A DNA stretch of 64,000 bases from Paracyclopina nana (GCA_019096065.1 JAGUCH010000003.1:5146001-5210000); one strand, 5' to 3'; counted from the stretch's first letter, positions 35,612 to 48,993 are shown. Translations and numbers: made by a program. The notes: a model not told the origin generated them from the letters alone.

Positions 35612-38600
35612 ATGTCCTCGGGTCATGCACCCGGCGGTGGTGCAAGAGCATTTGCTCAAAAGCTACCAAAGTGAGTCTTGGGTGATTTTTCCTGATTTAG
35701 GGCTGTTCAGGAAACTTGATATCATTTCAGGGCTCATGCTCAGGAAATCCGGCGACAAGCGGCACAAGAGTTGAAAAGCAATGAAGGAGCCGGTAAAGAA
35801 TTGGCGTACAGAATTGGGAGGTCGTCGGTGGCTTCAATCACCTCACTCATGGCCCCGCCCCCTCCTCCCTTGCCGGCGGCTCCGCCCCAATTTCTTGCAC
35901 CTGCTCCACTTTCATCGGGACCCAGCTCTTTTGCAGAGAGCTCTAGCCTTGTTGAGCCATTGGACTACGAGGAATATGTTGCCCAACAACAGAGGCTGAT
36001 TCGAGGCCAGCAGAAAAGCGAATGTGTCATTGTAGACTTTCCTCCGGATGACATTGAGGTCAATGTTGTTCCTAGGAAAATTCGGACATTGGGGCCTGTC
36101 CTTCCCGAGGAGCCCATGTAAGATTTTTCGCCACATCAGCACTGCAAAGCTCGCAATTTTTCTATTATAATAACGATTTTTTTCCCCTGCTAAGGTATGG
36201 CTGAAATGTAATCATACATTGAGGAATGTTTATCAAATAGCTAGCAACTTTTATTTTTGGAGGTATCTTCATCTCTTATAAGTAGTTAAATGTTTGTTTA
36301 AGAAATGCTCAAGCAGTTTGGTTGAGGAAGTTCAATCACCTTGACAATTGGTTTAGGTGATGCGTGATGAGTCATCCTCTCTCTATTTAGGGACCAGTTG
36401 GATGCCTACGTTCAGAATTGCGTCAATGCGTACACTTCTGATTGGGTGGTGGTGCGGCGAAAGTATCATCACCATAGTGCTTCCATTAGGCCAAGAGAGG
36501 AGCTTGATGAATGTTTAAAGGAACCTTTGCCTCATCAGGAATTTGAGATTGATGATACTCCGGATCATTCGCCGGATTTCCCGTACAACGTACGTATTTA
36601 ACTTTCTTTGCTTGAACTTGCGATGGAGCCAGCAGGCAAGTATTGCAAGATCTCTCGTGGTTTCAGGCTAGGAAAGACAGGCTTTGGCACAAATCTATGG
36701 TTGGCCAGAAAAGGTCTTTGCCCACTTCATTGTTGGGCTCTTGTAGAAACTCAATTACTTCTTTAGTTGACTTTGAGTCGGACTTTGATTCTATGGCCAA
36801 GTTGGGAAGGTCTTTGTCTCTGGTTGACATGAAACGAGACACAATTTCCCTTTGCAGTGTTTCTGAGTTGGAGGATGGGGTATAAGCGAAATATCTTTGC
36901 CTTGGCACAGCTTGTATATTACAAATATTCGTAAATTCTGTTCCCAATTCAGGAGCAAACCCCTACGAACGAGGAAAATGGAAGCGCTGAATCACTTTTA
37001 GTCGTCGGAGAAAAAAGAGATTTCAGCCGATATTTATCCAGTGTCTTGGATGCTTTAAGCACTTCTACCATGGATAGAGAGAAAAGGCTGTCCTTAAAGT
37101 CAATCAAATCAGTAATTATGAAATATTAGGGCCGCTACGTGTTGCAACGTCTGTATCAAGCTTCTTGATAGTACCAAAGTCTAACTTTTATGTTTGTCAT
37201 GTCAATATGTAGCTCAAAGAGGCAAGAAGCGTTTGTGTATTACAACATCCTTGTTCTATTTGCAGGATCGAAATGGGAGTGAAACTCCCCGAGGATCTTG
37301 GGCAAGTTTTGACCTTCGCAACTCTCAACCTGATGCGCCAATTGCTGGTTTGTTGGACTCTTGGGACGCTGATACAGTGGACAGTGCCAATGAGAATAAA
37401 AGGAGAGAATCGAGGCCTGTCAAAATCTTTGGCCTTTACCCCATACCTCATGAGTCAGAAATGATTGAAAGGCGGCTCATGGCCTTTGAGCCGAGAGAAA
37501 ACATCAAGCATCGTATTTTCGTGCAGTGCAACAAGCTCGAGCTCAATTTGCAAATTGAGCCCATCTTTGCTAGCATGGCTCTTTATGATGCCAAAGAGCG
37601 CAAGAAAGTGTCTGAAAACCTCTACTTTGACCTTAACAATGAAACTCAACGATCTATGCTGCAAATGCATCAGGAACATTCCCAGGTAAGCAATCTAAAC
37701 CTTTCCAAGCAAAAGTTTATTACTCGTGAAAAAAACTATTGGGGCATTGTTATATCGGTGCCCTCTAAGTTGTCAGCAATCCACTTATCCCAAAGTTTTA
37801 CTTTGTCCTCGGTAAAATAATTCTTCCAATCACCCACTGCACCTTTCCGGATGAATTTATCAATCGTTGGATCTCCACCTTCGGACTCCTTAAGGCTTGC
37901 ACGAAAATTGTCGATTTTTAGGTGCTCGTCAATTTTCTCAATTTGAGCCTCAGTTAGATTTACACCAAGATGAATGCACAATTCCCTGATGATGGGCTTG
38001 AGATTTTTCTTCATGTCTTCAAACCACATTATTTTCATGTTTGGATGATCCTTGTACTTCCATGCATTCTAGAACCAATAGTGATTAATTATTACCAAAT
38101 GCAGGTTTTATTACCTTAAGCATGGTCCAGTAGCTTCCGAATTCGACATTTCCATCCATGTACATTTGAGCAAAGCCCGAAAAGTCTCCGTTGAAACGGT
38201 AGTCGGGCATTGTCATATGATGGTGATAGAAGGAGACACAGCTATCCTTGGGGTTTCTGGCCACGAAAACGACCTTGCAAGTTTCCAGCAGATTTGGAGG
38301 TAACATGTCTATTGGCAAATGGGTCTTGATGACCCTCGGGCTGGGGGTATTTTCAACTGTATCTGGCGAGGACAGCCTGGTTTGGAACGACATACGCTGC
38401 TTTTCATTCCCAACCTTTTCTAGTAGGGCTCGCTGTGATTCCAGAGTTGCTCCTAATGCCGTTGCTGTGCGTTCAAAAAATGGTGCTCGCACACTCAGAG
38501 GAATCTCTTTTGCTTTTTGGGTGTCTACGCCGTTCATTATGAGCCACACCAGTTCCTTTCATATTTAATTAATTTGTAGCTAATCAACTATAAGTGCTTA

Positions 38601-41600
38601 TTGCGTTGTTACTTGGGTCCAAGTTGTGCCACATTTCGGGTAAGTGACGATCCAAATATCATCAGACCTCAGTTTGAAGTTGACTATTTTTTCGTGTATA
38701 TCCAACATTGTTGGGCACAAGTGAACCCCAAACGGGTCAGACACCAAGCCATCATATTGGCTTGATCCCTCAAAGAAGAGTTGCCTTCTTGCTGCTTCCA
38801 GCTCCGGAGAGTTGGGTTTCCACGACACCTTTCTTGGGCGACTCATTTGTCTTTTTTATTTTTGGTTAGCATCAAGTTGTCTGTTTTACAGCTGAAATGG
38901 CTTTAGGAGTCGTTGACTTGCACAAGTTGTGCTAGCTGCTGTTATCATGTTTATCTCTTAAAGGCGTGCTTTTAGCAGAAGCATGTCTGACTGACAATAT
39001 GCACTTGTTTTATCTTCATCATCATCAAATACATAGAGTTCACAATGAAACTTTGTCGTCATAAGTGAATGCTCCACATGAATGAAACATGGCTAAATTA
39101 AAAACTATAGTTATTGGCTGGAAGATTAATAGGTTTTTCATGTTTGCAGATTGACTACACGACACAGGCACGATCGTGCGTATTCGACATCACTTCTCCA
39201 TCCTCGGATTTGTTCTTGGTGGTCAAACTGGAGAAGGTTCTACAAGGTGATATTAACGAGGCTGCGGAGCCCTATCTTAAGGAAGTCGCCAATCTTGACA
39301 AAGTCAAGCAGGCTGCCTATGAAGCATGCAATCGACTGGGGAAATTCAAGATGCCTTTGGCGTGGACGGCAATTTGGCTGCAGAACATCATCAAAGGAGG
39401 CCGTGACCTCGGTGATTCTGGCTCTGAAGATGCCGAGTCAACGGCCTCAAATAGCCTTGATCGCAAAACTAGCACTTCAAGCTTTGAGCAGTTCCGCAAA
39501 AACGCAGCCTCAAATGTCTCTATGGACAAACGGTCCTCGTGGGCAGCCTCCTCCACAGCCTCCACAGTTACCCTAATGGCCCCAGAGCCCTCTGACGCTA
39601 TGCTCGACTCCTTCCCACCCGTAACACTCACAGTGTCTTCGTTTTTCAAACAAGAGGCTGACAAGCTGAGAGATGAAGACCTTTACAAGTTCCTCACGGA
39701 CCTAAAGAGGCCATCACCGGTCCTCAAAAGGCTAAAATGCATCAGAGGAACTTTAAAGCTCGATATATCAGTGGCACCTGAGTTGATCAAGCATTCCTTG
39801 ACTCCAGAGTTAGCCAAGCTTATCCCCTTTCCTGACCTCAAATCTAGACCGACGAAAGAGATTCTCGAGTTTAGCCCGAAGGACTCATTTGTGCCCAATT
39901 ACCAATTCCGGAACTTGTTGTATGTTTGCCCCAAGGACCTCAACTTTTCCAACAGGTAATTATTTTTCCTGGTGTCCAGAAGTTACTTTTTTTATTGACA
40001 ATTGTTTTCCCGATTGCAGGTCTGGAGAGAGAGCCCGTAACATTGCCGTGAAGGTTCAATTCATAGGAGAAGAGGGGCATAAAGGCATGAAGGTCATCTA
40101 TGGCAAGTCCTCTTGTCCTGAAATGACTCACGAAATGTTCAGCGCCGTCACATACCACAACAAAAGCCCCGATTTCTACGAGGAGGTCAAGATCAAACTG
40201 CCTTCCAATTTGAGAGAGTTCCACCACATCTTGTTCACATTTTACCACATCAGCTGTCAAGGACAGCGAAAAGAACAGCAGTCCACGGAATTGCCAGTCG
40301 GATACACGGTGAGCATAAATGTCATATTTGTAATATCATAAATTGCAACTAGACTACTTTCAGTGGATACCGATCTACCGAAATGGTAGCTTGCAAACTG
40401 GCCTTTTTGAGCTACCAGTGATGCTGGATCCTCCTCCGGCTGACATTAGGAAGCAGCCAACTGATCAAGCTCCACCAGGAACCAAATGGGTCGATAACAA
40501 GAAGCCCATTTTTTCGGTAGAGCTTTTGCCTGCCACAACTGTGCATCCTCTTGACCGTTTCATAGACCCTTTCCTTAACCTCACTGCAAAGCTTCAGTTG
40601 GGCCCGACCTCAGCCTACAATAACTCAATTGAAAAGGATGTAGAGGAGAGCCTTTTAAGGCGAATAAATGACTTGCACAAGGCTAGGCTGGAGCAGATGG
40701 TCAAGTTTCTTCCTTTGATTCTAGACAAACTCTTACTCCTTATGGTAAAACCACCTGCCTTTGAAGGACATGTTCTCAATGTCGGCTCAGCGGCCTTTAA
40801 TGCCATGGCTTTGATTGTCAACAAATTGTCATGCTCGGTAAGCTGATAAAAAAATATGTTCTTTTCATCATGTATGTGAAATTGCTGCTTTAGGATGAGC
40901 TGAAGGCTAAAAATGATCAGCATGGCAGAAATGAACTATTGACTGAGTACATTCAGTATCAGGCCCACCTCCCACATCCTGATCTTCGACTTGATCAAGG
41001 AAAGCACAAGTCTGTTGATGACGAAGTTGGCAACATCATGAGGAGCAATGGAGAAGGTAAACACACTTGCACATAAAAATTGTTTACCTTTTTTCCTGTC
41101 AAAACTCAACTGCAGCTTATGCTGCACACTGGTACTCATGCAGACGAAAGAGAATAGTGTTGGAATTTAGTCTGCACAGTAGCTTGTAATATGAAGTTTG
41201 TCTAGATCATTTCTACTGTGATTTTCAGCAATGTTCTCCTTGATGGCATATTTCACAGTGTGCTTATGATCGTAGCAAGCTACTCATAATTTAGTAGTGA
41301 TTAGCTGCCTAAGCTGTAAATCATGCGCCGAGCAAATGTTAGCTGTTGGCATACCATTTGCAGTGCCAAATCCATTTTCAGATTTTGTGCCATTTTGCAG
41401 TGTGTTATTATCCAAGCGCTTGTCATTGGATTTTTCTTTGTCGTTCTCCTATTCCCGACTGGAGTTCTCGAATTCGTGCCTCCCTTTTTAAAGAGTCAGC
41501 TCTTTTCTCTCGAAAATCCTCAAGTGGCATTTTATGCGGGCATATATGGACTTACCTGCTCACAAACGACATCTTGGCCTTTTTTCATTGTGGCTATTCA

Positions 41601-44600
41601 GGGGTCTAAGAGCAAATGCTGGCTTATTTTTTGCATTGCGAGCACCATTTTCATCTTGATCCATCTTATGGCGTTTTGGGTCATAAATCTTATATGCGCG
41701 AATGCTATTAATTTAGCATTGATTATAAGTACAGTCCTAATCATAACTGAGACAATTGTTATGATAATGTCAATTCTTGCCTTAAGAGCAAGGATAAGTG
41801 AAAGCCAAGCTTTGCATCAAGCTACCTTACTAAGGGCGATCAAGTAGGTTTTTTATGAAATTAGCAAAACAATGAAAATTTCCTGTGTTTATGTTAGCGT
41901 CTAATCCTTTCTTCATTTTTTAGTTAAAGCCAAGCTGGTTCATGAGCAACTGGCCTTTCAATGGTTAGGCACTGTGGGACAGGCTAGAGAGCATGCTTTA
42001 AAGGCGGGCTGGTTTTTCCTTGAACTGATGACAAAAGCCATGATAGAGCACCTCGCTACTACTGATCGACTGAATGCCCACCGCAAAAACCGCTTTTCTG
42101 ATCAATTCCACGATGACATAATCAATCTCACTTCATCCATCACTCAAGACATAGTTCACAGGTACAATGCATGATACAATTGAATTTGGGACTTTCTCTC
42201 ATGTTCTTATTGTTTTAGGCGGCAAAATGACACAAAATTGGTGGAGGACCTAAATTCCAGCCTAGCCTTTTTCCTGCATGACCTACTGAGCGTTATGGAT
42301 CGAGGATTCGTGTTCTCCCTCATTAGGACGTATTCTAAGGACATTACCGCAAAAGCTACTTCCACTCTTGAATCAGCATCTCTATGGTCACTTCAGGTAC
42401 AATTTATGACTACTCTGATTCTGAAATTGCAATTTTGTATGCCACTATCTTTTGCTTCATAGCTTCAATTCACAAGAATAGTGTGCAGCCACGAACACTA
42501 CGTAGCCTTGAATTTACCAAGCCACAACCCTGCTGCAACGTCTGTGACGTTTGACCTCTATTCGGGAGCGGCCTCTCCAACACCTTCTGTCCGAAGCACC
42601 GACAGTCAATCATCATTTATTTCACACCTGACTGAAAAAACCCACTGGGCTGAATTGACCCCTGAATTTAAACGACGGCATTTTCTTGTTGGACTTGTGC
42701 TCTCTCAACTTTCAAGCGCATTCGAGCACTCGTAAGCATAATATGTTAATTTATGAAACGATGAACATTTTAAAAAGTTATTTGACCTTCAGAAGTGCAG
42801 ATGTCCATATGAAGGCAGTGAATTCGGTCAAAAGCCTTTTAATATCCCATGATGTGGATATTCGCTACCAGGAGCCTGAAATTCGTAGTCGAGTTGCCAA
42901 TCTTTATTTGCCTCTTATCGCCATAATTATTGACAATTTGGGTAAACTCTTCGCCTGGGCCACAGAGGGTGAAGTTCGAATAGTCGGAAGCTCGAACCAG
43001 AACGAAAATCTAAACATGATTCTCAATGAGATTTCAAACAATTTGCCAAATACTCGAGGTCCTATTATACTAAAGGAGAGCACGACCAGACATTTGCTCA
43101 TGTGCTTTTTGTGGGTGCTGAAAAATGTGGATAAATCCATCCTGAGGCAATGGTGGATAGAACTGCCTCATAATCGGCTACAAACTTTGCTCGAGGTTTT
43201 AAGAATCACTCTCTCGTGTTTCCAGTACAAGGTAAGATATACTTAATTACATGCCTATCTGTTTTGGGTGTCTCTACTTGGCTGCTTTCTAACCCCTTCT
43301 CAATTTAAGAGGGACAAGAAGAACCTTAATGAGGTTTCAAGGTTTGTGAGTGAGCCTTGCCTTTGGTTCAGGCATGCAATCCCTCGAAGTCCTAGTGACA
43401 ACCTTGCCAATGCTTCTTATAGCTCAGAAAGTCACCCAGACTTCTTTGAAGTCTACAATTCTAACCAGTTTAGCTCAAGTTTTGATCAGGTATCCAAACT
43501 AAAAAGTAACCTAAGCACACCCTGCACTCGTTGCCGAAAGTGCAATTTAGCTGGCACCATTTATGAGCAATATTTTTCCCCAGCTTGCTCGTGCATATGC
43601 GTACGCTTACCAACGATCTACGATGATATCACACCAAGCTCTACAATAGAAATAGAGTTGCTTTTAAAAGTTATGAGGACATATGCTGTAATGCTGCCTT
43701 AAAGTACCATGTTATGCAGAATGCATCTTGGCAGAATGAACGTTGTGCTTTTTATGCTGATGATTTGCGCGGAATTTTGCACAAACGTGATGCTTCGCTT
43801 TTCATACTTTTATGAAAATAACGCGTTTTATAACTATATTTACCAACTGCTATTACAGGGCCGTAAAGCCACTCGGAAGCACTTGCAATTAGCTGGGCGA
43901 AAAAGCTCTGATATGAAAACCAGGTTCGAAGAAATTATGCAGGGAACCTCGAATCGTCAAGATCTCCTTCAAAGAGGAAGTCGCAAGCCTCCGGCTCCAC
44001 CCTCGCCCAATCCTGACAACAATCGGAAATGGCACAAGACATCAATTTTGCGAAATGCCATGAACACTGGAGACTCTCTTTCTTTACTTGGTAACACTCT
44101 TATTATTATTATTTTTCGCGTAATCACATCATTTACATTTACGGTGGAGCAGATGGGTCAATTAATTCCTCGATGGCTTGTAGAGGCCAGCCAGATTATG
44201 AAATGGCCACCCATATGGAGGGTAACTTGGCCACGGAAGCCTCGATGCTTGTGCTGGATACGTTGGACCTCATCGTTCAAATTGTGTCCCATACTGACCA
44301 CTCGCAAGGGCTTCTTGCCTCTGTCCTCCGGGTGCTATTGCATGCCCTGGGAACAAACCAGTCAACTGTGTTTTTGCAGCACCTGTTCGCAGTGCAGCGA
44401 TCGTTTGTCTTCAAATTTCCGAGCTTACTCTTTGACGAGGCCTCAGAGCACTGTGCCGATTTATGCTTGAGGCTACTAAAGCATTGTTCATCGTCTATCT
44501 CACCAGTGCGATCACAAAGCTCGGCGTCACTTTACCTTCTCATGAGGCAAAACTTTGAAATTGGCAACGTAAGCTCAAGTTTTTATTTTTTGAATAGTTG

Positions 44601-46800
44601 ATAAAATGCGCTGAATTTTTTCCATGCAGAATTTTGCTCGCGTGAAAATGCAAGTGACCATGTCGCTCTCCTCATTGGTTGGAACAATGCAGAATTTCAA
44701 CGAGGACTACTTGCGCAAGTCATTAAAGACAATCCTGGTGTATGCTGAGCAAGACCAAGAACTGGCGGAGACATCCTTCCCAGAGCAAGTTCAGGATCTG
44801 GTGTTCAACCTCCACATGATACTGTCTGACACGGTCAAAATGAAGGAGTACCAGGATGATCCAGAAATGCATATGGACCTCATGTACAGGATTGCTAAAG
44901 GATACCGAAACTCTCCAGACCTCAGGTATGCATCTTAGAGAGGCCTTATGCTAAAGCAGAAGCAATAGTTCATGCTTAATTTTTATGCTAGGTTAACTTG
45001 GCTTGAATCCATGGCAACAAAGCACGAGCAACATGAACACTTCACCGAGGCTGCTATGTGCAAGATTCACTGTGCCGCCCTTGTCTCAGAATACCTTCAC
45101 ATGCTGGAAGACCGAAAGTACATGCCTGTGGGAGCTGTGGCTTTCTCCGGTGTCTCGCCCAATGCAGAAGAAGAGTCGGCAGTGTCTGATGACGTCGTCA
45201 GCCCCGATGAGGAAGGAATTTGCACTGGCAAGAACTTCACTGAGGCTGGACTCATGCAGTTTCTTGATGAAGCGGCAAGGCTGTTCAACAGAGCAAACAT
45301 GTATGAGGCTGTCAATGAGGTCTACAAAATGGCCATTCCAATTGCAGAGGCGGCCAGGAATTTTAAAAAGTTGAAGGAGATACACACCGATTTGACCGAG
45401 GCTTTCACTAATATCGAAAGGCTTACTGGCAAGAGGATATTTAGCACCTATTTTAGGGTAAACAAAAAGATCCCCCTAAACTTATGCATGGCCTCTTACA
45501 TCGTTGATTTAGGTCGGTTTTTACGGGTCCAAATTTGGTGATCTAGATGGCGAAGAATATGTGTACAAAGAAAAAGCGTTGGCAAAGCTGCCAGAAATTG
45601 CACACCGATTCGAGCAATTCTATTGCGACAAATATGGCAAGGAAAATGTGTCAATAATCAAAGATTCAAAGGTGGTGGAACAAAGCAAATTGGATCCAAC
45701 TAAAGCTTACATTCAAATCACCTATTTGGAGCCTTACTTTGATGATTTCGAGCTCAGAGACCGCATGACCACTTTTGAAAGGAATTACAATATCAGTAAG
45801 CAGATTGTGATACGTCCAAAATTTGCATGTTGAAATTTGATTTCTTTAGAACGGTTTATTTTCGCAACACCATTCACCCAAGACGGAAATCCCCATGGGG
45901 AATTACACGAGCAATACAAGCGAAAAACTATTCTAACTACAACAAATCACTTTCCGTATGTCAAAACAAGAATCCAAGTGGTTGATCGGAAGCAGGTATT
46001 GCACCGAAAATATGCCATGGATTTGCATTTTGCATTCAATTTTCTATTGCAGGTCGTACTGACTCCTATAGAAGTTGCGATAGAAGATGTGCAGAAAAAA
46101 ATAGCCGAATTGGACGCAGCTATCCACCAAGATCCACCGGACGCAAAAATATTGCAAATGGTCCTCCAGGGCTGCATTGGAACCACAGTCAATCAAGGTC
46201 CAATGGAAATGGCAAACGTGTTCCTCAAGGATTTGTTTGATGGCAAGAAATCGGCCACAAAGCATCAAAACCGTTTGAGACTTTGCTTCAAGGATTTCTC
46301 AAAAAAGTAACTATATACGTCAACTCCTAATTAGTATCACTTACTATGTTACTTAAGCCTTTGTAAAAATTACGTTGGGATAGTTTCAAACTGAGATATG
46401 TAATTTCTGTATTCCGTGTAATTTGTCTTCTGGATGCATTTTTTATGCATTTATTTGGTTTTACAGTCACAACCAAAATGGTTCCCAAAAACTAGCATTC
46501 TCATGAAATTATAATCACCAGTTCAATTTTTCTTAATAAATTGCTCTTCTTACAGATGCAAGGATGCTTTGCATAAGAACAAAAAGTTGATCACACCTGA
46601 TCAAAAGGAGTATCAGCATGAGCTTGAGAAAAATTACAAACGTTTCGAGGATCACTTGTCCCCGTTATTCTCTTTGAATCCAACCAGGCCTCAAGCTTCC
46701 AGTCCTCAGTAAGTTTTTAGCACAGCCTTAACGTAGAATTCATTTTTTAAGCATCAAATATTTTAGAAGCCAGGAAAAAGTCACAAGTCCGATTGTATAG
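35612..46800 (+). CDS. Dedicator of cytokinesis, DOCK6/7/8 (zizimin-related) type
   Basis: Twenty-three exons close in phase to about 2190 aa (human DOCK7 is of similar size): 35612-35670, 35731-36117, 36391-36589, 36667-36879, 36953-37111, 37266-37685, 39150-39955, 40020-40308, 40364-40837, 40894-41056, 41924-42161, 42219-42396, 42463-42731, 42793-43231, 43859-44090, 44153-44568, 44630-44925, 44992-45457, 45513-45795, 45850-45995, 46053-46306, 46556-46708 and 46767-46800. These GEFs activate Rac/Cdc42. The DHR1 C2-like domain is near residues 730-900 ([14 protein letters not shown]). The DHR2 exchange domain is near 1740-2150, with [43 protein letters not shown] and [15 protein letters not shown]. 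Two large introns host other genes. A proline run (PPPPPLP) lies near residue 55. Confidence 0.95.
37736..38846 (-). CDS. Cytosolic sulfotransferase nested in a DOCK intron
   Basis: Three exons (38613-38846, 38115-38555, 37736-38068) close to 335 aa. The gene lies entirely within the DOCK intron 37686-39149 on the opposite strand. Soluble sulfotransferases move sulfate from PAPS to hydroxyls or amines of small molecules. The PAPS 5'-phosphosulfate loop is [10 protein letters not shown], the 3'-phosphate motif is [17 protein letters not shown], and the C-terminal dimer/PAPS motif is [12 protein letters not shown]. The substrate cannot be told. The first acceptor (before 38555) has a weak pyrimidine tract, but the joined GTTWTQ-ELVWLI sequence is typical of the family. 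Confidence 0.93.
41323..41847 (+). CDS. Putative four-span membrane protein nested in a DOCK intron
   Basis: An uninterrupted ORF of 174 codons lies inside the DOCK intron 41057-41923, on the same strand and out of the host frame. It has about four hydrophobic segments (near residues 28-47, 70-92, 98-122 and 128-152) separated by short polar loops. No family is recognised. Codon use looks like its neighbours' rather than random AT-rich intron. The first 25 residues may be non-coding, since acceptor-like CAG sites occur at about 41363-41400. It could also be an alternative DOCK exon or a chance ORF. Confidence 0.4.
   Translation: MRRANVSCWHTICSAKSIFRFCAILQCVIIQALVIGFFFVVLLFPTGVLEFVPPFLKSQLFSLENPQVAFYAGIYGLTCSQTTSWPFFIVAIQGSKSKCWLIFCIASTIFILIHLMAFWVINLICANAINLALIISTVLIITETIVMIMSILALRARISESQALHQATLLRAIK
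43310..43489 (+). CDS. Possible DOCK cassette exon
   Basis: 180 bp between an acceptor (CAATTTAAG) and a donor (CAG|GTATCC), phase 0 at both ends, placed between DOCK exons 42793-43231 and 43859-44090, which also join directly in phase. Inclusion would add 60 Ser-rich residues. The frame stays open past the donor to TAA at 43700, through a Cys-rich stretch, so it could instead be an alternative last exon giving a DOCK without DHR2. Confidence 0.45.
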
Positions 46801-46991
46801 GAAATGCTGCCAAAAAAATGAAGAAATCAAGACATTCCATGATATTTGCTTTATATAGAAATAATGTGTAAGGAAAGAGTACAAGTTCTGATTGTTTTGC
46901 CATTACATTATTATAAAACTATTCAATTTATTTGAATAAAATATATATACTCGCAATGCATAAATCCTTTTAAATGCATTTTAAATATTGT

Positions 46992-48106
46992 TCATGGCTT
47001 TAATAGAGCCACAAATGTGATAACGGGGAAAAGGCAATTTGATTGCAATGTTCCCCCTTCATTTACCCGTGAATCAACTGGAAGTCGAAAGGCATTGATT
47101 ATTTGAGAAATCCAGCCTAATTGTGGAGCCAGAGCAGTAATGACAAACATTTCATCCTTCTCAGTGCAATTTCCCATTGTACTTGAAATTATGCCCACTA
47201 ACACCTGTCTTCCAATTCTAGAACATATCACAGGTCCACCAGAATCCCCCTTTACGTATAAAAATTCAATTAACTCATTTTACGGTGAATCCTTATCAAC
47301 AATTGAGTCTAGCACCTTACAAATACTGCCATTTTTCGATTTTGACTTGGCCAGTGCCCAAGAATCATGATCGAACGACATTTCAACTTTCGCCACCAGA
47401 GCCTTGACATTGGTTACCCTCCTACCAAGCTTAGTTAAGCCCCATCCATAAACAATACATGGCTCTCTTTCTAGCAAACCGACATACAATATAGGATGAT
47501 TATTAGGTCCCATAAAGTAGTGTCACCAAACCTCTGAGGAAGTGCAGAGATCTGTGGAAAATGTGGCAAAATGGCATGTGGAATGTCCATTGAGATTTGG
47601 CCAATACGATGTCAGTTTTGAGGTGACTACTGCGGTTCAATGAGAAATCCGGTGGGTAAGTGATGTTCACCAATGAATATATATGGGGACGACCGACGAT
47701 ATTTCGCCTGATATCAAATATTCCAACAACTATCTTCATCCAAAGTTAGGCTTATATGTACCTCAATCAATTAAGGTCTATTGGTTACCTTAAAATTTGG
47801 AAACAGTGCATACATAGAAGCGTACGTGTAATTATGAAAGCAATGGGCTGCGGTTAGAAAGTGAATCCTCGAAATAATTGTTCCAGAACATATAGGCAAA
47901 GTCTCATTTTCAATTTTGCTCAAGTAAGCAACGTAAGGCTTGTCAACTATAACATAAACACAAATTTGACAACATGAAATATCCCTTTATTTCTTGTTAC
48001 CATGATCAGCTCCTTTTAATCTACGTCCACCAAAAATCCTTTGATCTTGACACCATGTAGCATTTCTAATCACTATGCTTACAACAATAAATTGGAGATA
48101 TTTCAT
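46992..48106 (-). CDS. Secreted trypsin-like serine protease (S1)
   Basis: Exons 48001-48106, 47789-47946, 47532-47733, 47301-47470 and 46992-47249 close to 297 aa. Signal peptide at about 1-20, then the activation site RIFGG. Triad: His in FLTAAHC, Asp in KTDIVLA, Ser in GDSGGP. Cysteines matching C42/C58 (CSGT...AAHC), C136/C201 (PCIVYGWG...GGPVIC) and C220 (GNC) are visible. Oddity: with the 51-bp intron before GDSGGP, the partner normally at position 191 reads Ser, not Cys, and the S1-pocket residue is not clearly Asp, so the specificity is uncertain or the junction is slightly off. The C-terminal 40 residues extend beyond the usual fold. Confidence 0.88.
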
Positions 48107-48993
48107 AACGTCGCAATAAATTTAAAAGATAAAAAGAACTCGCGAATAGTTATCTTGCTAATGTCTTTATTGCTTTAATTACGATCGCCGTCAAACTCAA
48201 CATTTTAGTTGAAAGGCCTGCAACAGATGGCGCTAAAAGCATTTGCAGATGTGACGTCATCAAACATAAACAAAAAGCCGAAAATTTTTTTTGAGAATTC
48301 ATTGATTTCACTTATTGTCACTCTGATACCTAAGATCCTTGATTAATGGTGATCATTTTGGTACCATTTTCGTAAGATTTGGTCAGAATTCAGGTCGATT
48401 GGCCCATACATGCTACATATCAGAGATGATCTTGAGCATCGCGCTAATTTTTAGCGGCAGTTTCTTCCCAGCAGCTTGCACTAAGTAGAATAGATGGATC
48501 GAAAATGACCTCGATCTAGGATTTATGGAGCCCACTTAATAGGCATTTTAGTAGATTCTGTTGGAGTCATTGCTCTATTTGAAAAGTCAATGAAACAAAA
48601 CACCCAAAATTCAAGCCTCTGGGTCAGAAAACATTGAAAAAATGCCATTTGGAACTAAAGAACAGATTTTGAGCTCGAAGTTGCTTTTAAAATCGCCCAA
48701 ACTTTTGTAAGGAAGGTCTCAATTTGATCAGTGCTGCAGTACGATTCTGTTAATTTAGTTCAAGTTGAACTATGTTAATTAATTGATAAAAATGCCAGTT
48801 TGACAGCTAATTCAAATTGCCATCTCTGGATCCTATGTTAAGCTCCGCCCTCTTAGTTTTTGCGCGAAAATGTTGCCGTGAGTTTGCACGAGGGTTGATA
48901 CGCCCTCTATTTTGCATTTTTTGTAACTTTTAGCGCTAAATGACGGCGACCGTAATTGATAGTTTTCCTACATTTTTCACTCTGGTTTATGAA
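48107..48993. other. Intergenic with dispersed repeat
   Basis: Separates the protease (5' end) from the SLC19 gene (3' end). 48220-48290 carries an AGATGGCGCTAAA...TGACGTCA block related to copies near 17.65 and 18.94 kb. No gene is seen. Confidence 0.5.
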
